From Rhizophagus clarus (taxonomy: Eukaryota > Glomeromycota > Glomeromycetes > Glomerales > Glomeraceae), in NCBI GenBank assembly GCA_015698045.1, contig BLAL01000215.1, forward strand, positions 372,001 through 436,000: 64,000 nt of DNA, read 5' to 3'. Both the position numbers and the translations under genes were made by a program. Under the pieces are notes generated by a model. That model searched no databases and had not been told where the DNA came from. It was given only the letters and a program-made list of their open reading frames with translations. Shown one piece after another: positions 45,775-57,700 of the stretch (its first letter is position 1; each line of letters begins with the position of its first letter).

Positions 45775-45965
45775 GATATCCCGGGTCTAACCCGAATTTT
45801 TAAGGAAAAAAACACATTTATCATAATTAATTAGTAATCGATCAATAACTCGAGTCAACCGGGTCGGGTCATGCGAGTCACCGAGTCATAAAAATTATTA
45901 CGGTAAACTCGACCCGAGCTTTTAAGTCGGGTCAAGTCGCATAACTCGGGTTAACTCGTATCGAT
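45775..45965. repeat. GGGTC / ACTCG repeat block, both orientations
   Basis: G+C-rich words CGGGTC, GACCCG, ACTCG and CGAGT recur about fifteen times within 190 bp of otherwise A+T-rich sequence. 'cccgaatttttaagg' on the left resembles the reverse complement of 'gagcttttaagtcggg' on the right, so part of the block is inverted. Confidence 0.5.
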
Positions 45966-46435
45966 CGGAGCACTATGTACTACAATGAATTTCGCTTCGC
46001 CCCATATAAGAATTATTCATGGTGACGATCACTAGCTAAACTTAATTTTAAAGCGTATGGTCTATATTGTAGCTGAAATGCCGAATTGCTTAAAGTGATA
46101 TATAAAATAATAGTACTCCTAAGAGAAACATTTTAATATAAAAACAATCCCTGTAGCTTTATGGGTACAGCAAGTAAACATAGTTGCATCTGACGAACAA
46201 TATTGATGCAGTTGCTACGTTTATAAAATTATTATATGCCGCGATAGTGAATAATATCCTACTTCAATCGATTCAATTAATGGAACTTTAGTTGTCAAAC
46301 ATTGAACGGTATTAAACTGATGATAGATGGTTAGATATTATGATTAGGTTCTGCTAATTCTTATGATTTAATGACCTAATAATCTATTTATTTTTTTTAG
46401 TTTATTGACAATTATTTATTATACATACAACTTTC

Positions 46436-46945
46436 GATCCGGATAAAAAATATTCGGTCTCTGAAAAATCCGGATAGGATTATGCATAATTTTTTTTTTC
46501 TTTTTGTAGATTAGTCTTAGCAAATAATATTCACGGTATTTATTTTAGTTAAATTATACGTCACTAATTTAATTAAATTTACATGATGGCATCTTTAGTT
46601 AAATTGCATGTATAGTTTTACCTGAAATTATGCTATAAAATTTTCAATCTTTAAATTTAAAAAATGTAATTTTTTTTTGGCTAATATTAAAAGTTGCTAC
46701 GCCACAAATTATATCTTTGTATTATCGATTGATAATCGAATTTTGAATTTGAAACTTAACAGTTAAGAAATGAATAACGATAATTGCGATTGATCAATTC
46801 TAAATCAATCTCATTTTGGGAATTAGCTCCAGCCCCTAACTGAATGAGAAATTTTATTTTTTTTTTATCCGGATTCGATTCTAGATAATTTTTAGCCGAA
46901 TATCTATCCGGATTATCCGGATATTCTAAAAAAAAAAATATCCGG
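46436..46945. repeat. Scattered ATCCGGAT motifs
   Basis: 'atccggat' or one-base variants occur at about 46436, 46468, 46868, 46906, 46916 and 46940, and in a related cluster at 28805-28836. The motif is palindromic. Spacing is irregular, so this is a degenerate dispersed repeat rather than an array. Confidence 0.45.
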
Positions 46946-47598
46946 GTATTAATTTAAAAGGAAAATTATTATTATCATTATTATAGCATTATTATTATTA
47001 GAGCGTAAAAATTGCATAAAAATTGATATGCGGAATACATAATATAATTTTTTTTTTTTGCGCATAATATAATTTTTAAAGATGTGCAACAATCCGAACC
47101 TAAATTTTCATTTACACCGTTAACACATATGAAAATCATAAAGTTTGTGGCTTAGTGTGCAGATTTAGTTAGATCAGACTTTACAACTAATGATTTTTTT
47201 TTTCGTAAACTTACTTTCAGGTTAATCATGTTAAATATTAAATTTCTCATTTATTCACTTCGTACACATAAAAAATTAGTACACTAGTTTCATTATACAT
47301 TTAATAAATACTTCGTTTGTTTTATACAGATTGTATATATAATACTGTACATTAATCGTGAAGATAGCGTGGAATGACCAAGATAATCATGTAGATTTTT
47401 TTTTTTGATAATAACATGCAAGATTACATACATCAGCTCTGAAAAAAGTGAATAGAGCTAATTGTAAATGCGTGTCGATCTCTCGGGTGCAAGATGTTTG
47501 CTTATACGGCGCAGGCCACATAATTGTTTAGGAAGCTTAGTTGCAATTATATTATTATTAAAATATTTCAATTGATCATTCGATAATGAATCCAAAAA

Positions 47599-47627
47599 AG
47601 AATTCATTGAATCGGACTTTAAATTCC
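47599..47627 (+). promoter_or_regulatory. Upstream element, second copy
   Basis: Counterpart of 40911-40940, ending 99 bp before the ATG at 47726. Core words 'agaattcatt' and 'cggactttaaattcc' are shared. Confidence 0.55.
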
Positions 47628-47725
47628 CCGGGCAGTTTTTTTATGTCACGCTTTCGAAAAATTTAATTCTTTGATGATCAACTGAACAATTAGCGAGAAT
47701 TTTTTTTTTAAAAAAAAAAAAAAAA

Positions 47726-50700
47726 ATGCAAGATGAAACAGAAGAATCAAATATATACATTGAATGGTTAGAAAAATCAATCGAAAATGATTATACTAAT
47801 TGTTTTAAGTATTCCGATTTTAAAATTATAGACCTGATAGGAGGTGGCAGTTTTGGAAGCGTTCACCGTGCTAATTGGAAGAATAGCGATACGATTGTCG
47901 CTCTAAAATCGGTTAATAATTATCCATTATCTCTCAAAGAAGTTGTCAATGAGGTATATATAAACTTTTAAAATAAATTTTAATAATAAAATTCATATTA
48001 ATTCTTATTCGAAATAAATTATTTGCAGATAAAACAACATAGAAAAGCTGATATACACCAAAATATTCTGCGATTTTACGGTATCACAAGGGAATTTGGT
48101 AATAATTAAAAAATTCATTTATTAAAAAAGTTAAAAAATTAATAAATTAATTAAATTAATTACTGATTTTTTGATTTATATAATCTTGTTTTTTTTCAGA
48201 CACAATTTATCAAATAAACAAATACTTTCTCGTCTTAGAATACGCCGATAGTGGTACATTAGACACTTATTTAAAGGACCACTTTGATGAACTTAATTGG
48301 AATGATAAATATCAATTAGCGTTTCAGTTAGCGAGTGCTGTAGAATGTATACATAATTTAGATATTATTCATCGTGATCTGGTACGTAATTATAAAATTT
48401 ATTGATTACCTCACTATACAGTCAATTCTCGATATAACGAACCCCCTGGTTCTCATCAAAAATACGTGTGTAATATTTGACGTATGTGATTGGTTAAATG
48501 ACACGTGAAAGGAAAAACGTACAATCGAGAACCGACTATAGTTGGAATTTTCTAAATTTTCTATTTATTTATTTATTTATTTTAAAAAAAAATTCTTTAG
48601 CATGCCGATAATGTACTTATTCATCAAAAAAATATCAAGTTGGCGGATTTTGGTTTATCGATAGCAATTACCAAAGAATCAAGTAACACACCACTATTTG
48701 GTAGTTTACCTTATATTGACCCAAAAAGTTTCAATAATAAGGATAACGATAATCAAAGTTATATTTTGAATGAGAAATCTGATGTATATAGTATTGGAGT
48801 ACTTATGTGGCAGATTTCAAGTGGATACAGACCATTTTATAACGAAGAATATGGTGTCAGCTTATGTTTAGCTATACAAAATGGAAAAAGAGAAAAAATT
48901 ATTGACGACACACCTAAAGAGTATAGTAGCTTATATACAGGTATACCATATAAATTTTGTTTGATGGAATTTTAACGTCATAGATACTTATTATTCATTC
49001 TGATGATTACTTTAATCAGGTTGTTGGAAATATGAAGAATACGAGCGTCCAAATATGAAAGAAGTTGTTTTATCACTCAAATCGCTAATCTTTCCTGAAG
49101 AACATAATATTAAAAAATCAAATAGTTCAGCAATAAAAGACCAAACTGATACGATATTAAGCGAAAAAAGTGAAGAAACTGATAATTTATTAAATGATTT
49201 ATGTTTAGAAAACATATCGAACTTATCAGAATTAATCGATGAAAATAAATATGAAAGCAACCTAAGTTCACAAAATCAAATCACTACCCAATTAAATGTG
49301 ATTTGTCCTGCGTCGGATACGGATACATCTTGTAAGATTAAAAAATTAGACGACAAGATATTTTTGGATCAACCTGAACATAATATCCGTGAACATTTAC
49401 CAAAATCAAAAATAATAGGATTATTAATTCTATTATTTTCTATTATTATTATTATTAGCATTTATATAACGGAAAATTTGGAGGAAATTATTATTTTGTA
49501 TAAAAAATTGTTGAACTTTATACCTGCGTTTGTCCAATTTTATTTTGTTGTACTTTATTTGTATCGCCGAGATGCTATAGACGAGAAGAAAGAATTTCAA
49601 ATAATCAAAAAACTTGCCGAAAAGGAAGTTTTATATGCTCAAGGTTTACTTGGATATTATTATTCAAATGGAATTGGGACTGAAGTTAACAAATCAAAAG
49701 CATATGAATTATATAAAGTAGCTGCAAGTAAAGGAGATAACTATGCACAGTATGTATTGAGTTCATTGTATGAATTGGGAGAAGGAGTTGCCAAAGATGA
49801 AAAGAAAGCATTCGAAATAATTAAGGATTTAGCTGAAAAAGAAAATATTAATGCTCAATTTAAACTTGGGTATTATTATGATGCTGGAATCGGAACAGAT
49901 GTCAATAGAGACAAGGCATTTGAGTTATATAAAAAAGTTGCAGAACAAGGTCATAATGAAGCACAATATAATCTAGGAATATGTTATGAATTCGGAATAG
50001 GAGTTGAAAAAGATGAGAAAAAAGCGTTTGAAATAATAAAGCAATTAGCTCAAGAAAGTGATCTAGATGCACAATTTAAACTTGCATATTATTATAGTGT
50101 TGGAAGTGGAACTAAAATTAATAAAGAAAAAGCATTTAATTTATACAGAATAATCGCAGAACAAGATCATAATGGAGCACAATATAATCTCGGCATATGT
50201 TATGAATTTGGAATAGGAGTCGATAAAGCTGAGAAAAAAGCATTTGAAATAATTAGTCTTCTAGCTAAAGGAGGATATTTAGACGCTCAGTCCAAGCTTG
50301 GATATTATTATGAAAAAGGAATTGGAACTGACGTTAATGAAGTAGAAGCATTTGAGTTATACAAAGTAGCTACAGAAAAAGGCCATAATGAAGCACAATA
50401 CAATCTGGGTAAATGTTATAGAAATGGAATAGGAATTGACAAGGATGACATAAAAGCATTTGAAAATATTGAAATATCTGCTAAAAATGGGTATGTAAAT
50501 GCTCAATTTGAACTTGGGTATTATTACGATTTTGGTATTGGAACAGATGTTAATAAAGAAGAGGCATTTGGTTTATATATGGTAGCCGCAAGACAGGGTC
50601 ATATCGATGCACAATATAATAAAAGTATATGTTATGAACTCGGAGAAGGAGTTGATAAAGATGAGAGAAAAGCATTTAAATTAATTAAGGAATTGGCAGA

Positions 50701-52135
50701 AAAGGAGCACATTGATGCTCAATTCAAACTTGGGTATTATTATGATGCTGGAATTGGAACAGATGTCAATAGAGACAAGGCATTTGAGTTATATAAAAAA
50801 GTTGCAGAACAAGGTCATAATGAAGCACAATATAATCTAGGTATATGTTATGAATTCGGAATAGGAGTTGAAAAAGATGAGAAAAAAGCGTTTGAAATAA
50901 TAAAGCAATTAGCTCAAAAAGATGATCTAGATGCACAATTTAAACTTGCATATTATTATAGTGTTGGAAGTGGAACTAAAATTAATAAAGAAAAAGCATT
51001 TAATTTATACAGAATAATCGCAGAACAAGATCATAATGGAGCACAATATAATCTCGGCATATGTTATGAATTTGGAATAGGAGTTGATAAAGATGAGAAA
51101 AAAGCATTTGAAATAATTAGCTTTCTAGCTAAAAGAGGATATTTAGACGCTCAGTCCAAGCTTGGATACTATTATGAAAAAGGAATTGGAACTGACGTTA
51201 ATGAAGTAGAAGCATTTGAGTTATACAAAGTAGCTACAGAAAAAGGCCATAATGAAGCACAATACAATCTGGGTAAATGTTATAGAAATGGAATAGGAAT
51301 TGACAAGGATGATATAAAAGCATTTGAAAATATTGAAATATCTGCTAAAAATGGGTATGTAAATGCTCAATTTGAACTTGGGTATTATTACGATTTTGGT
51401 ATTGGAACAGATGTTAATAAAGAAGAGGCATTTGGTTTATATATGGTAGCCGCAAGTCACGGTCATATCGATGCACAATATAATAAAAGTATATGTTATG
51501 AACTCGGAGAAGGAGTTGATAAAGATGAGAGAAAAGCATTTAAATTAATTAAGGAATTGGCAGAAAAGGAGCACATTGATGCTCAATTCAAACTTGGGTA
51601 TTATTATGATGCTGGAATTGGAACAGATGTCAATAGAGACAAGGCATTTGAGTTATACAAAATAGCTGCAAGAAAAGGTCATAATGAAGCACAATATAAT
51701 CTGGGTATGTGTTACAAACTCGGAATAGGAGTTAATAAAGACGAGAAAAAGTCATTTGAAATAATTAAACAGTTAGCTGAAAAAGATGACCTAGATGCAC
51801 AATTTAAACTTGCATATTATTATAGTGTTGGAAGTGGAACTAAAATTAATAAAGAAAAAGCATTTAATTTATACAGAATAATCGCAGAACAAGATCACAA
51901 TGGAGCACAATATAATCTCGGCATATGTTATGAACTCGGAATAGGAGTTGATAAAGATGAGAAAAAAGCATTTGAAATAATTAGCCATCTAGCTAAAAGA
52001 GGATATTTAGACGCTCAGTCTAAACTTGGACACTATTATGAAAAAGGAATTGGAACTGAAATTAATAAGGCGAAAGCAGTTGAATTATATGAAATAGTAG
52101 CGGAAAAGGGGAATGAAATGCACGATATAATTTAG
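47726..52135 (+). CDS. Kinase - transmembrane - Sel1 array protein (second of tandem pair)
   Basis: Exons 47726-47953, 48029-48098, 48200-48381, 48601-48940 and 49020-52135 give 1311 residues, with the same exon phases as the gene at 41032. Introns are 75, 101, 219 and 79 bp; the long third intron holds a 120-bp MITE. Kinase motifs: GGGSFGSV, Lys61, HRDLHADN (Asp replaces the usual Gly before Asn), DFG at 176-178, [16 protein letters not shown] and [15 protein letters not shown] helix lies at about 405-425, and a second hydrophobic stretch at about 440-457 ([17 protein letters not shown]) could be another TM or a re-entrant segment. That changes which side the array faces. About 23 Sel1 repeats follow, most inside 864-bp near-identical duplications. 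Probably a membrane signalling kinase; ligand unknown. Confidence 0.85.
48419..48538. mobile_element. 120-bp MITE with mariner/pogo-like ends, inside intron 3
   Basis: The left end CAGTCAATTCTCGATATAAC and the reverse complement of the right end (TAGTCGGTTCTCGATTG) form inverted repeats, flanked by TA on both sides (48417-48418 and 48539-48540). TA duplication and these termini fit the Tc1-mariner/pogo superfamily. The paralogous intron at 41659-41744 is 86 bp and lacks it, so the insertion postdates the gene duplication. No coding capacity: a non-autonomous element. Confidence 0.7.
49862..52060 (+). repeat. Near-identical 864-bp tandem units within the Sel1 array (about 2.5 copies)
   Basis: The word 'cttgggtattattatgatgc' occurs at 49865, 50729 and 51593, exactly 864 bp apart each time. 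Long stretches between are identical or nearly so. One unit equals eight 36-residue Sel1 repeats (288 residues). The third copy is partial. The frame is preserved throughout. Confidence 0.9.
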
Positions 52136-53241
52136 ATGTATTGGAAATTAAAGCTGTTTAGAATGAGAAATAGTCATTTGAATTATTGATTTTAATATTT
52201 GTTACGTAGAAACAAAAGTTTTTTTCTTTTCTAAGAAACTAAAATTATTTATTATTTATGTATAATTATTCATAACAAATATCTATAAATAAAACATTAA
52301 AATAAATCAAATAAATTAATAAAATTCTTTGCAAGTTATTTTAAGAATAAATTTTTATATATGGTTTTCCTGTAATTTACATAAAAACTTTGGTTTCAAC
52401 AGTCGAAGATAACATTATTATGTAAGCTATACATAAATTATACTCAATAAAATAGTTACTATTAAATTTTAAGGATTGATAAAAAACTTTAAGAAAACAA
52501 TCATACATGTAATACAATTAAAAATTAGTTTATTTACTCACGTACTAATATTAAAATATTAACAAACTTTATAAAGCGCACGCACAGACGGCACAGTTAC
52601 GTATTTGTTGATAAAAGTGTGTATTTACGATAATGATATTACCGATTTGTCATCAAAACGACTTCTGTAACAAACAATCTTCTAACTTAAAATTTTGTAA
52701 GTACATTTTAATATATGTTTTTTTATAGGGAATAAAAACATAATACGGACTGCTTTATGTCGTTTTTACAAATTATAAAAATTATATTCAAGAATTTATC
52801 ATAGCAGACTTCCATTAAAATGTTTTGTAGTGGATCACTTAATTAAGTATGATAAATTATAAATGTTAACACTTTTCATTTATGTACTTTCTTAAAATCA
52901 ACACAATATACTCTGATTCTGCGTCACAAAACTCCGTGCTGAGGTTTAGCATCTGCGTCACGTTTCGCCCAAAGGATAGGTTCTGCGTCTGTGTCAATAA
53001 TGAATTAAATTATCATAAAAAGAATCCGATTTAATAATTAACATAAATACTAATAAAAATATATATATATATTATTTTCTTATAGTAACAGTAGATATAA
53101 TTTACTGACGAAAATCAACAATAAGTATCTTAACTTCATAATTGATGTTTGTGTGTTGTATGGTATAAATTTTAGTTTGTTGCTTGTTAATTTGTCTCTC
53201 TTCTCTCAAAGTGTTTGAGTACCTCATGATCACTTTTTTTT

Positions 53242-53575
53242 CATATTACTACCAATGAAGGCGAAGTAAATGAGGTGTACAAGGGTGTTTTTATCACGTT
53301 TCTTTACATTACACCATGTTAAAATTTTACAATTGAAGGGCTGAGCCACTCGAGATTATAAGGTGGAAGTGTGAAATTTTGATGTCAATAGTTATTTTGA
53401 ACCGCAGTCATTCATTTATAGTATTATTAGCGAGGGCGAAACAAAGGAGGCGTGCAAGAGTGTTTTACCACGTTTTTTTTGCATTGCGCCACATTAAAAT
53501 TTACAATTGAAGAGGAAAGTCATTTTAAATTATTAGAGATTTCGTTGTCAATAATTATTTTGAACCTTAGTAATC
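53242..53575 (+). repeat. Two diverged direct repeats of about 165 bp
   Basis: 53242-53413 and 53420-53575 share the order 'gaaggcgaagtaaatgaggtgtacaag' (or its variant), 'cacgttt', 'aaaatttacaattgaag', 'gtcaatagttattttgaacc'. They look like adjacent copies of a non-coding unit. Confidence 0.65.
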
Positions 53576-53597
53576 CGTAAAATTGTCTATGTAGGCG

Positions 53598-53817
53598 CAG
53601 TGTTGTCACGGGACAATGTTCGGGACAGGTTACACAAAAAAGAAATGATAATCCCATTATGATAACCTATTTCGTTACTCAGCAAAAGTATTTTAATATC
53701 TATTACATATAATTTTTGTAGAGTTTTTCAAGTTACAAAAGAGTACGGACAGTGCGCGGACGTGTCCGGGACAGCCAATGCAAAAAAAGCCGCGGACATC
53801 GAAAATGCACAACACTG
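53598..53817. mobile_element. 220-bp hAT-like MITE
   Basis: Perfect 9-bp terminal inverted repeats CAGTGTTGT ... ACAACACTG match the common hAT-type terminus. The flanks 'tgtaggcg' and 'tctagggcg' resemble a decayed 8-bp target duplication. Internal words 'cgggaca' and 'tgtccggg' add partial inverted symmetry. It has no coding capacity. Confidence 0.6.
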
Positions 53818-54710
53818 GTCTAGGGCGAACTGCGAAGCAATGAAGATTACAAAAATACTTTTGGAACGGTCATTCGTAAAATTCTGCATCATTAAAAACA
53901 GGGAGTTGTAAATAGTTACATATGAAATTCCTAGCAATATTAAAATTTAAAATTTAATAAAGAAAGAAAAAGATAATTGGTTTTATAAGACCAACAAAGA
54001 ATTGTTTGAAATTATCAGAGTTTTAAAGTGTATAGAAATAATAATAATTACTATTATTTATTCCTATTTATTATATTTAGCTAGCCGGCAGTATGTAAAA
54101 ATGGATGATGTAACGGTCTAGTAAATAGGAGAATAGTTTACGATCATGTGAATAGGTCGTTTTATTTTAACTGGTTAAAAAGTGTGGTGATGCAAATTCT
54201 TGTAATCATTCGTCATTCATTGAATTTTATTTAGTTTGCGTATATATGTAATGAATTCGGGAGTCATTGTATTTTAGTTTTTTTACGATAGTCTGCTTAT
54301 TGATCAGTTTTATAACGTGGTTCATATAGATTTTTATTTTTTTTTTTATAAAATACAGATTATCAGACTTTAGATAAATCTCCTGAGTTGAGATATAAAA
54401 GCGAATAATAATTTTATATTAAATATGCGCTATTTATTGAAACATCAGATATAACTTAAATGGTAATCTGTATATATATAGTAATTTAGTTAAAATGTAA
54501 CTAAAATTTATACGAGTTGTGTGAAGTAAATCAAATATTGCGTGTTTATATAAACTTATGGTTTGCGTTTAATTATATCCGAATAAAATACAACTTATCT
54601 AGTGTTATCTAGTGTTAATGAAAGTAAAGAAATCCTCTTAACTTAGAAGTTCTTTAGTACGATCCTCAAATTATTAAATGCAAATTTATATTTTGTTAAA
54701 TTTCTTAGTT

Positions 54711-57700
54711 TTAATTGCCATTGTTTAATAACAAATCGTCTAAACTTTTTTTAGCCTCTTGACATCCATTTTCTATCGCTTTTTTGTACCAATATATAGC
54801 ATTATCTAAATTTTTTTCTATTTTTGTACCTTGTTCATATAAAAACGCAAGGCTTTTTTGTGCATTACTATTTCCTTCCTTAGCTGCTAATGTATATAAT
54901 TCAAATGCCTTTTCATTATTAATGTCAGTTCCAATACCTTTATCATAACAGTTTCCGAGCTTATATTGAGCCTTTATATATCCCTTATTGGCTGACTTTT
55001 CATATAATTCGAATGCTCTGGTAAAATCTTCGGAAACACCTTTTCCTGACTCATAAAATTTACCCAATTTGTACAACGCAAATTTATTATCATCTTCTGC
55101 TGCTTTATGATACCAATAATTAACTTTACCTAAATCATTATCTATTTCTTTGTAATTTATAAATTTCTCATAATGATATTCTTCGCCAGCTGCCTCATTA
55201 TACAACTCAAACCCTTTTTCTTTACTTACTTCAATTCCAATTCCGTTTACAAAACAATATCCAAGTTGAAATTTTGCTCCTATACATCCATTTTCAGCTG
55301 ATTTTTTATAAAATTCAAATGCTTTAACTAAATCTTTATTAACACCATTCCCTAACTCATAACATTTACCTAAATTGTATTGTGCAATTTCATCATCATT
55401 TTTTGCTGCTTCGTTATACCAATAAAAAGCTTTTTCGAAGTCTTTTTCTACTCCTTCACCTCTTTCATGTAAAACACCAAGGTTATTTTGTGCTGCACTA
55501 TGTCCATTTCCAGCTGCTATTTTATATAATTCATATGCTTTTAATTTATTAGCTTCAATTCCAATACCATATGAATAATAATAACCAAGTAAACATTGAG
55601 CATCCAAATATTTCCTTTCAGCTAATTGCTTAATTAGCTCAAATGCTTTTTTCGTATCTTTATCTACCCCATTACCAAATTGATATAATAAACTTAAATT
55701 ATACTGTGAATCACTATCTCCTTTTTCAGAAGCTATCGTATATAAATTAAATGCCTTTTCTTTATTAACCTCAGTTCCAATGCCCTTATCATAATAATAC
55801 GCAAGTTTAAATTGCGCATCTAAATATCCTTTTTCGGCTAATTTTTCAATCAATTCAAATGATTTTTTCTCGTCTTTATTAACACCTTCTCCAAATTGGT
55901 ATAATAAACTTAAATTATACTGTGCATCATAGTGCCCTCTTTCTGTTGCCATATTGTATAACTCAAATGCTTTTGTTTTATCAACCTCAGTTCCAATTCC
56001 ATTTGAATAACAATAACCAAGTTTAAATTGTGCACTTAGATATTCTTTTTTGGCTGATAATTCAAAATATCTAAAAGCTTTACTTTCATCTTTAACAACT
56101 CCAGTTCCATTTTCATAACATTTTCCTAAATTAAATTGCGCGATTTCATTTCCATTTTCTGATGCTTTGTTATACCAGTAGATAGCTTTTTCTAAATCTT
56201 TTTCTACTCCAATTCCATTCTTATAACAATTACCTAAATTATTTTCTGCATCAGGATTTCCTTCCTTAGCAGCTTTCGTATACCACTCAAATGCTTTATT
56301 TTCATCTTTTCCAACTCCTATCCCATCTTCATAGCATATACCTAAATTATATTGTGCAACCCCATTTCCATTTTCCGCTGCTTTGTTATACCAGTAAACA
56401 GCTTTTTCTAAATCTTTTTCCACTCCAATTCCATTTTCATAATAATAACCCATACTAGTTTGTGCGCTTGAATTTCCTCCTTTGGCAGCTTTTGTATACC
56501 AATCAAATGCTTTATTTTCATCTTTTTTTAACATTATTCCAACTTCATAACAAATGCCTAATCTATATTGAGAAGCTTCATTTCCATTTTCTGCTGCTTT
56601 AATACACCAGTAAATACCTTCTTCTAAATTTATTTCTGTTCCAGTTCCATTTATATAACAATTACTTAAATTATTTTCCGCATCCGAATTCCCCCCTTTA
56701 GCAGCCTTTTTATACCATACAAATGCTTTATTTGCATCTTTTTCTATTCCAATGCCATTTTTAAAACAATCCCCTAATCTGTATTGTGCGGAAGAATATT
56801 CTTTTTTAGAAGATTTAAGAAACAATTCATAAGATTTTTTATCATTCTTTTCTATTCCAATTCCATATTGATAACAAATACCTAAATTATATTGTGCATG
56901 AAAATCTCCTTCATTAGCAGCTTTTAAGTAACATTCAAATGCCTTGGTTTCATTTTTTTCTATTCCAATTCCATTCTGATAACAATAACCCAAATTATTT
57001 TGTGCACAAGGATTTCCTTCTTCTGATGATTTTAAATAAAATTCGAATGCTTTAAATTCATCTTTTTCTTTTCCTAATCCATATTGATAACTATAACCTA
57101 AATTATTTAGTTCTATTAATAATTTTTTCTTATTTTCAATATGATAATCTATTCGATCTTTATTATTTTTATTATTAGTAGAACTTTTATTTAATAAATC
57201 AAAATAATTTTCTATAGTATTTATCTCATCTTTACACACACTTATTTCTAATCCATTAAAATTTTCAAATTGATTTTGTGACATTACATTTAAAATTTCC
57301 AAATTTTTTAATTCCTTTTCAATCAAATCTCTTTTATAAAAAATAATATCTTTATAATAATAAAATGATAATAAATATTTTGCAATAATAATATTAAGTA
57401 TTTGATAAATAGAGACAAAATTATTTGATTTCTCATCATCATCATTATTATGATGATTAACTGAAAATAAATATAATTTTAATGATTTATCTTTATCAAT
57501 AATAATAATATTATTATTAATTTCAATATTATTAATTATTATATCATGTTCATAAAAAAATCCTATTAAACTTGAAAACCAATATTCACTTTCTTTATGA
57601 TCTTCCATTAATTTTAAAATAATTTTAGGATCTTTTTTATTAATTTTTAAAAAATATTTTACCCATTCTTTTAAAATATCATCAAATTTTTTATAATTTA

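Larger units (their letters stand above)
44872..47725. other. Intergenic region between the tandem kinase-Sel1 genes
   Basis: 2.85 kb without a convincing frame. It contains an ACTCGGGT-type repeat block (45775-45965), several ATCCGGAT words (46436-46945), an ATT microsatellite near 46965-46997 and the conserved promoter block at 47599-47627. Confidence 0.55.
52136..54710. other. Intergenic region between convergent Sel1 genes
   Basis: The two flanking genes converge here, so it should hold two 3' ends. Contents: 'aataaaacattaaaataaat' near 52287 (poly-A-signal-like), a roughly 165-bp tandem repeat (53242-53575) and a hAT-like MITE (53598-53817). The rest is A+T-rich with no gene. Confidence 0.55.

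Noticed and set aside
49012-49260. Minus-strand 82-codon frame in the second kinase-Sel1 gene
   Set aside because: Antisense shadow of the Ser/Asp-rich linker of the real exon.
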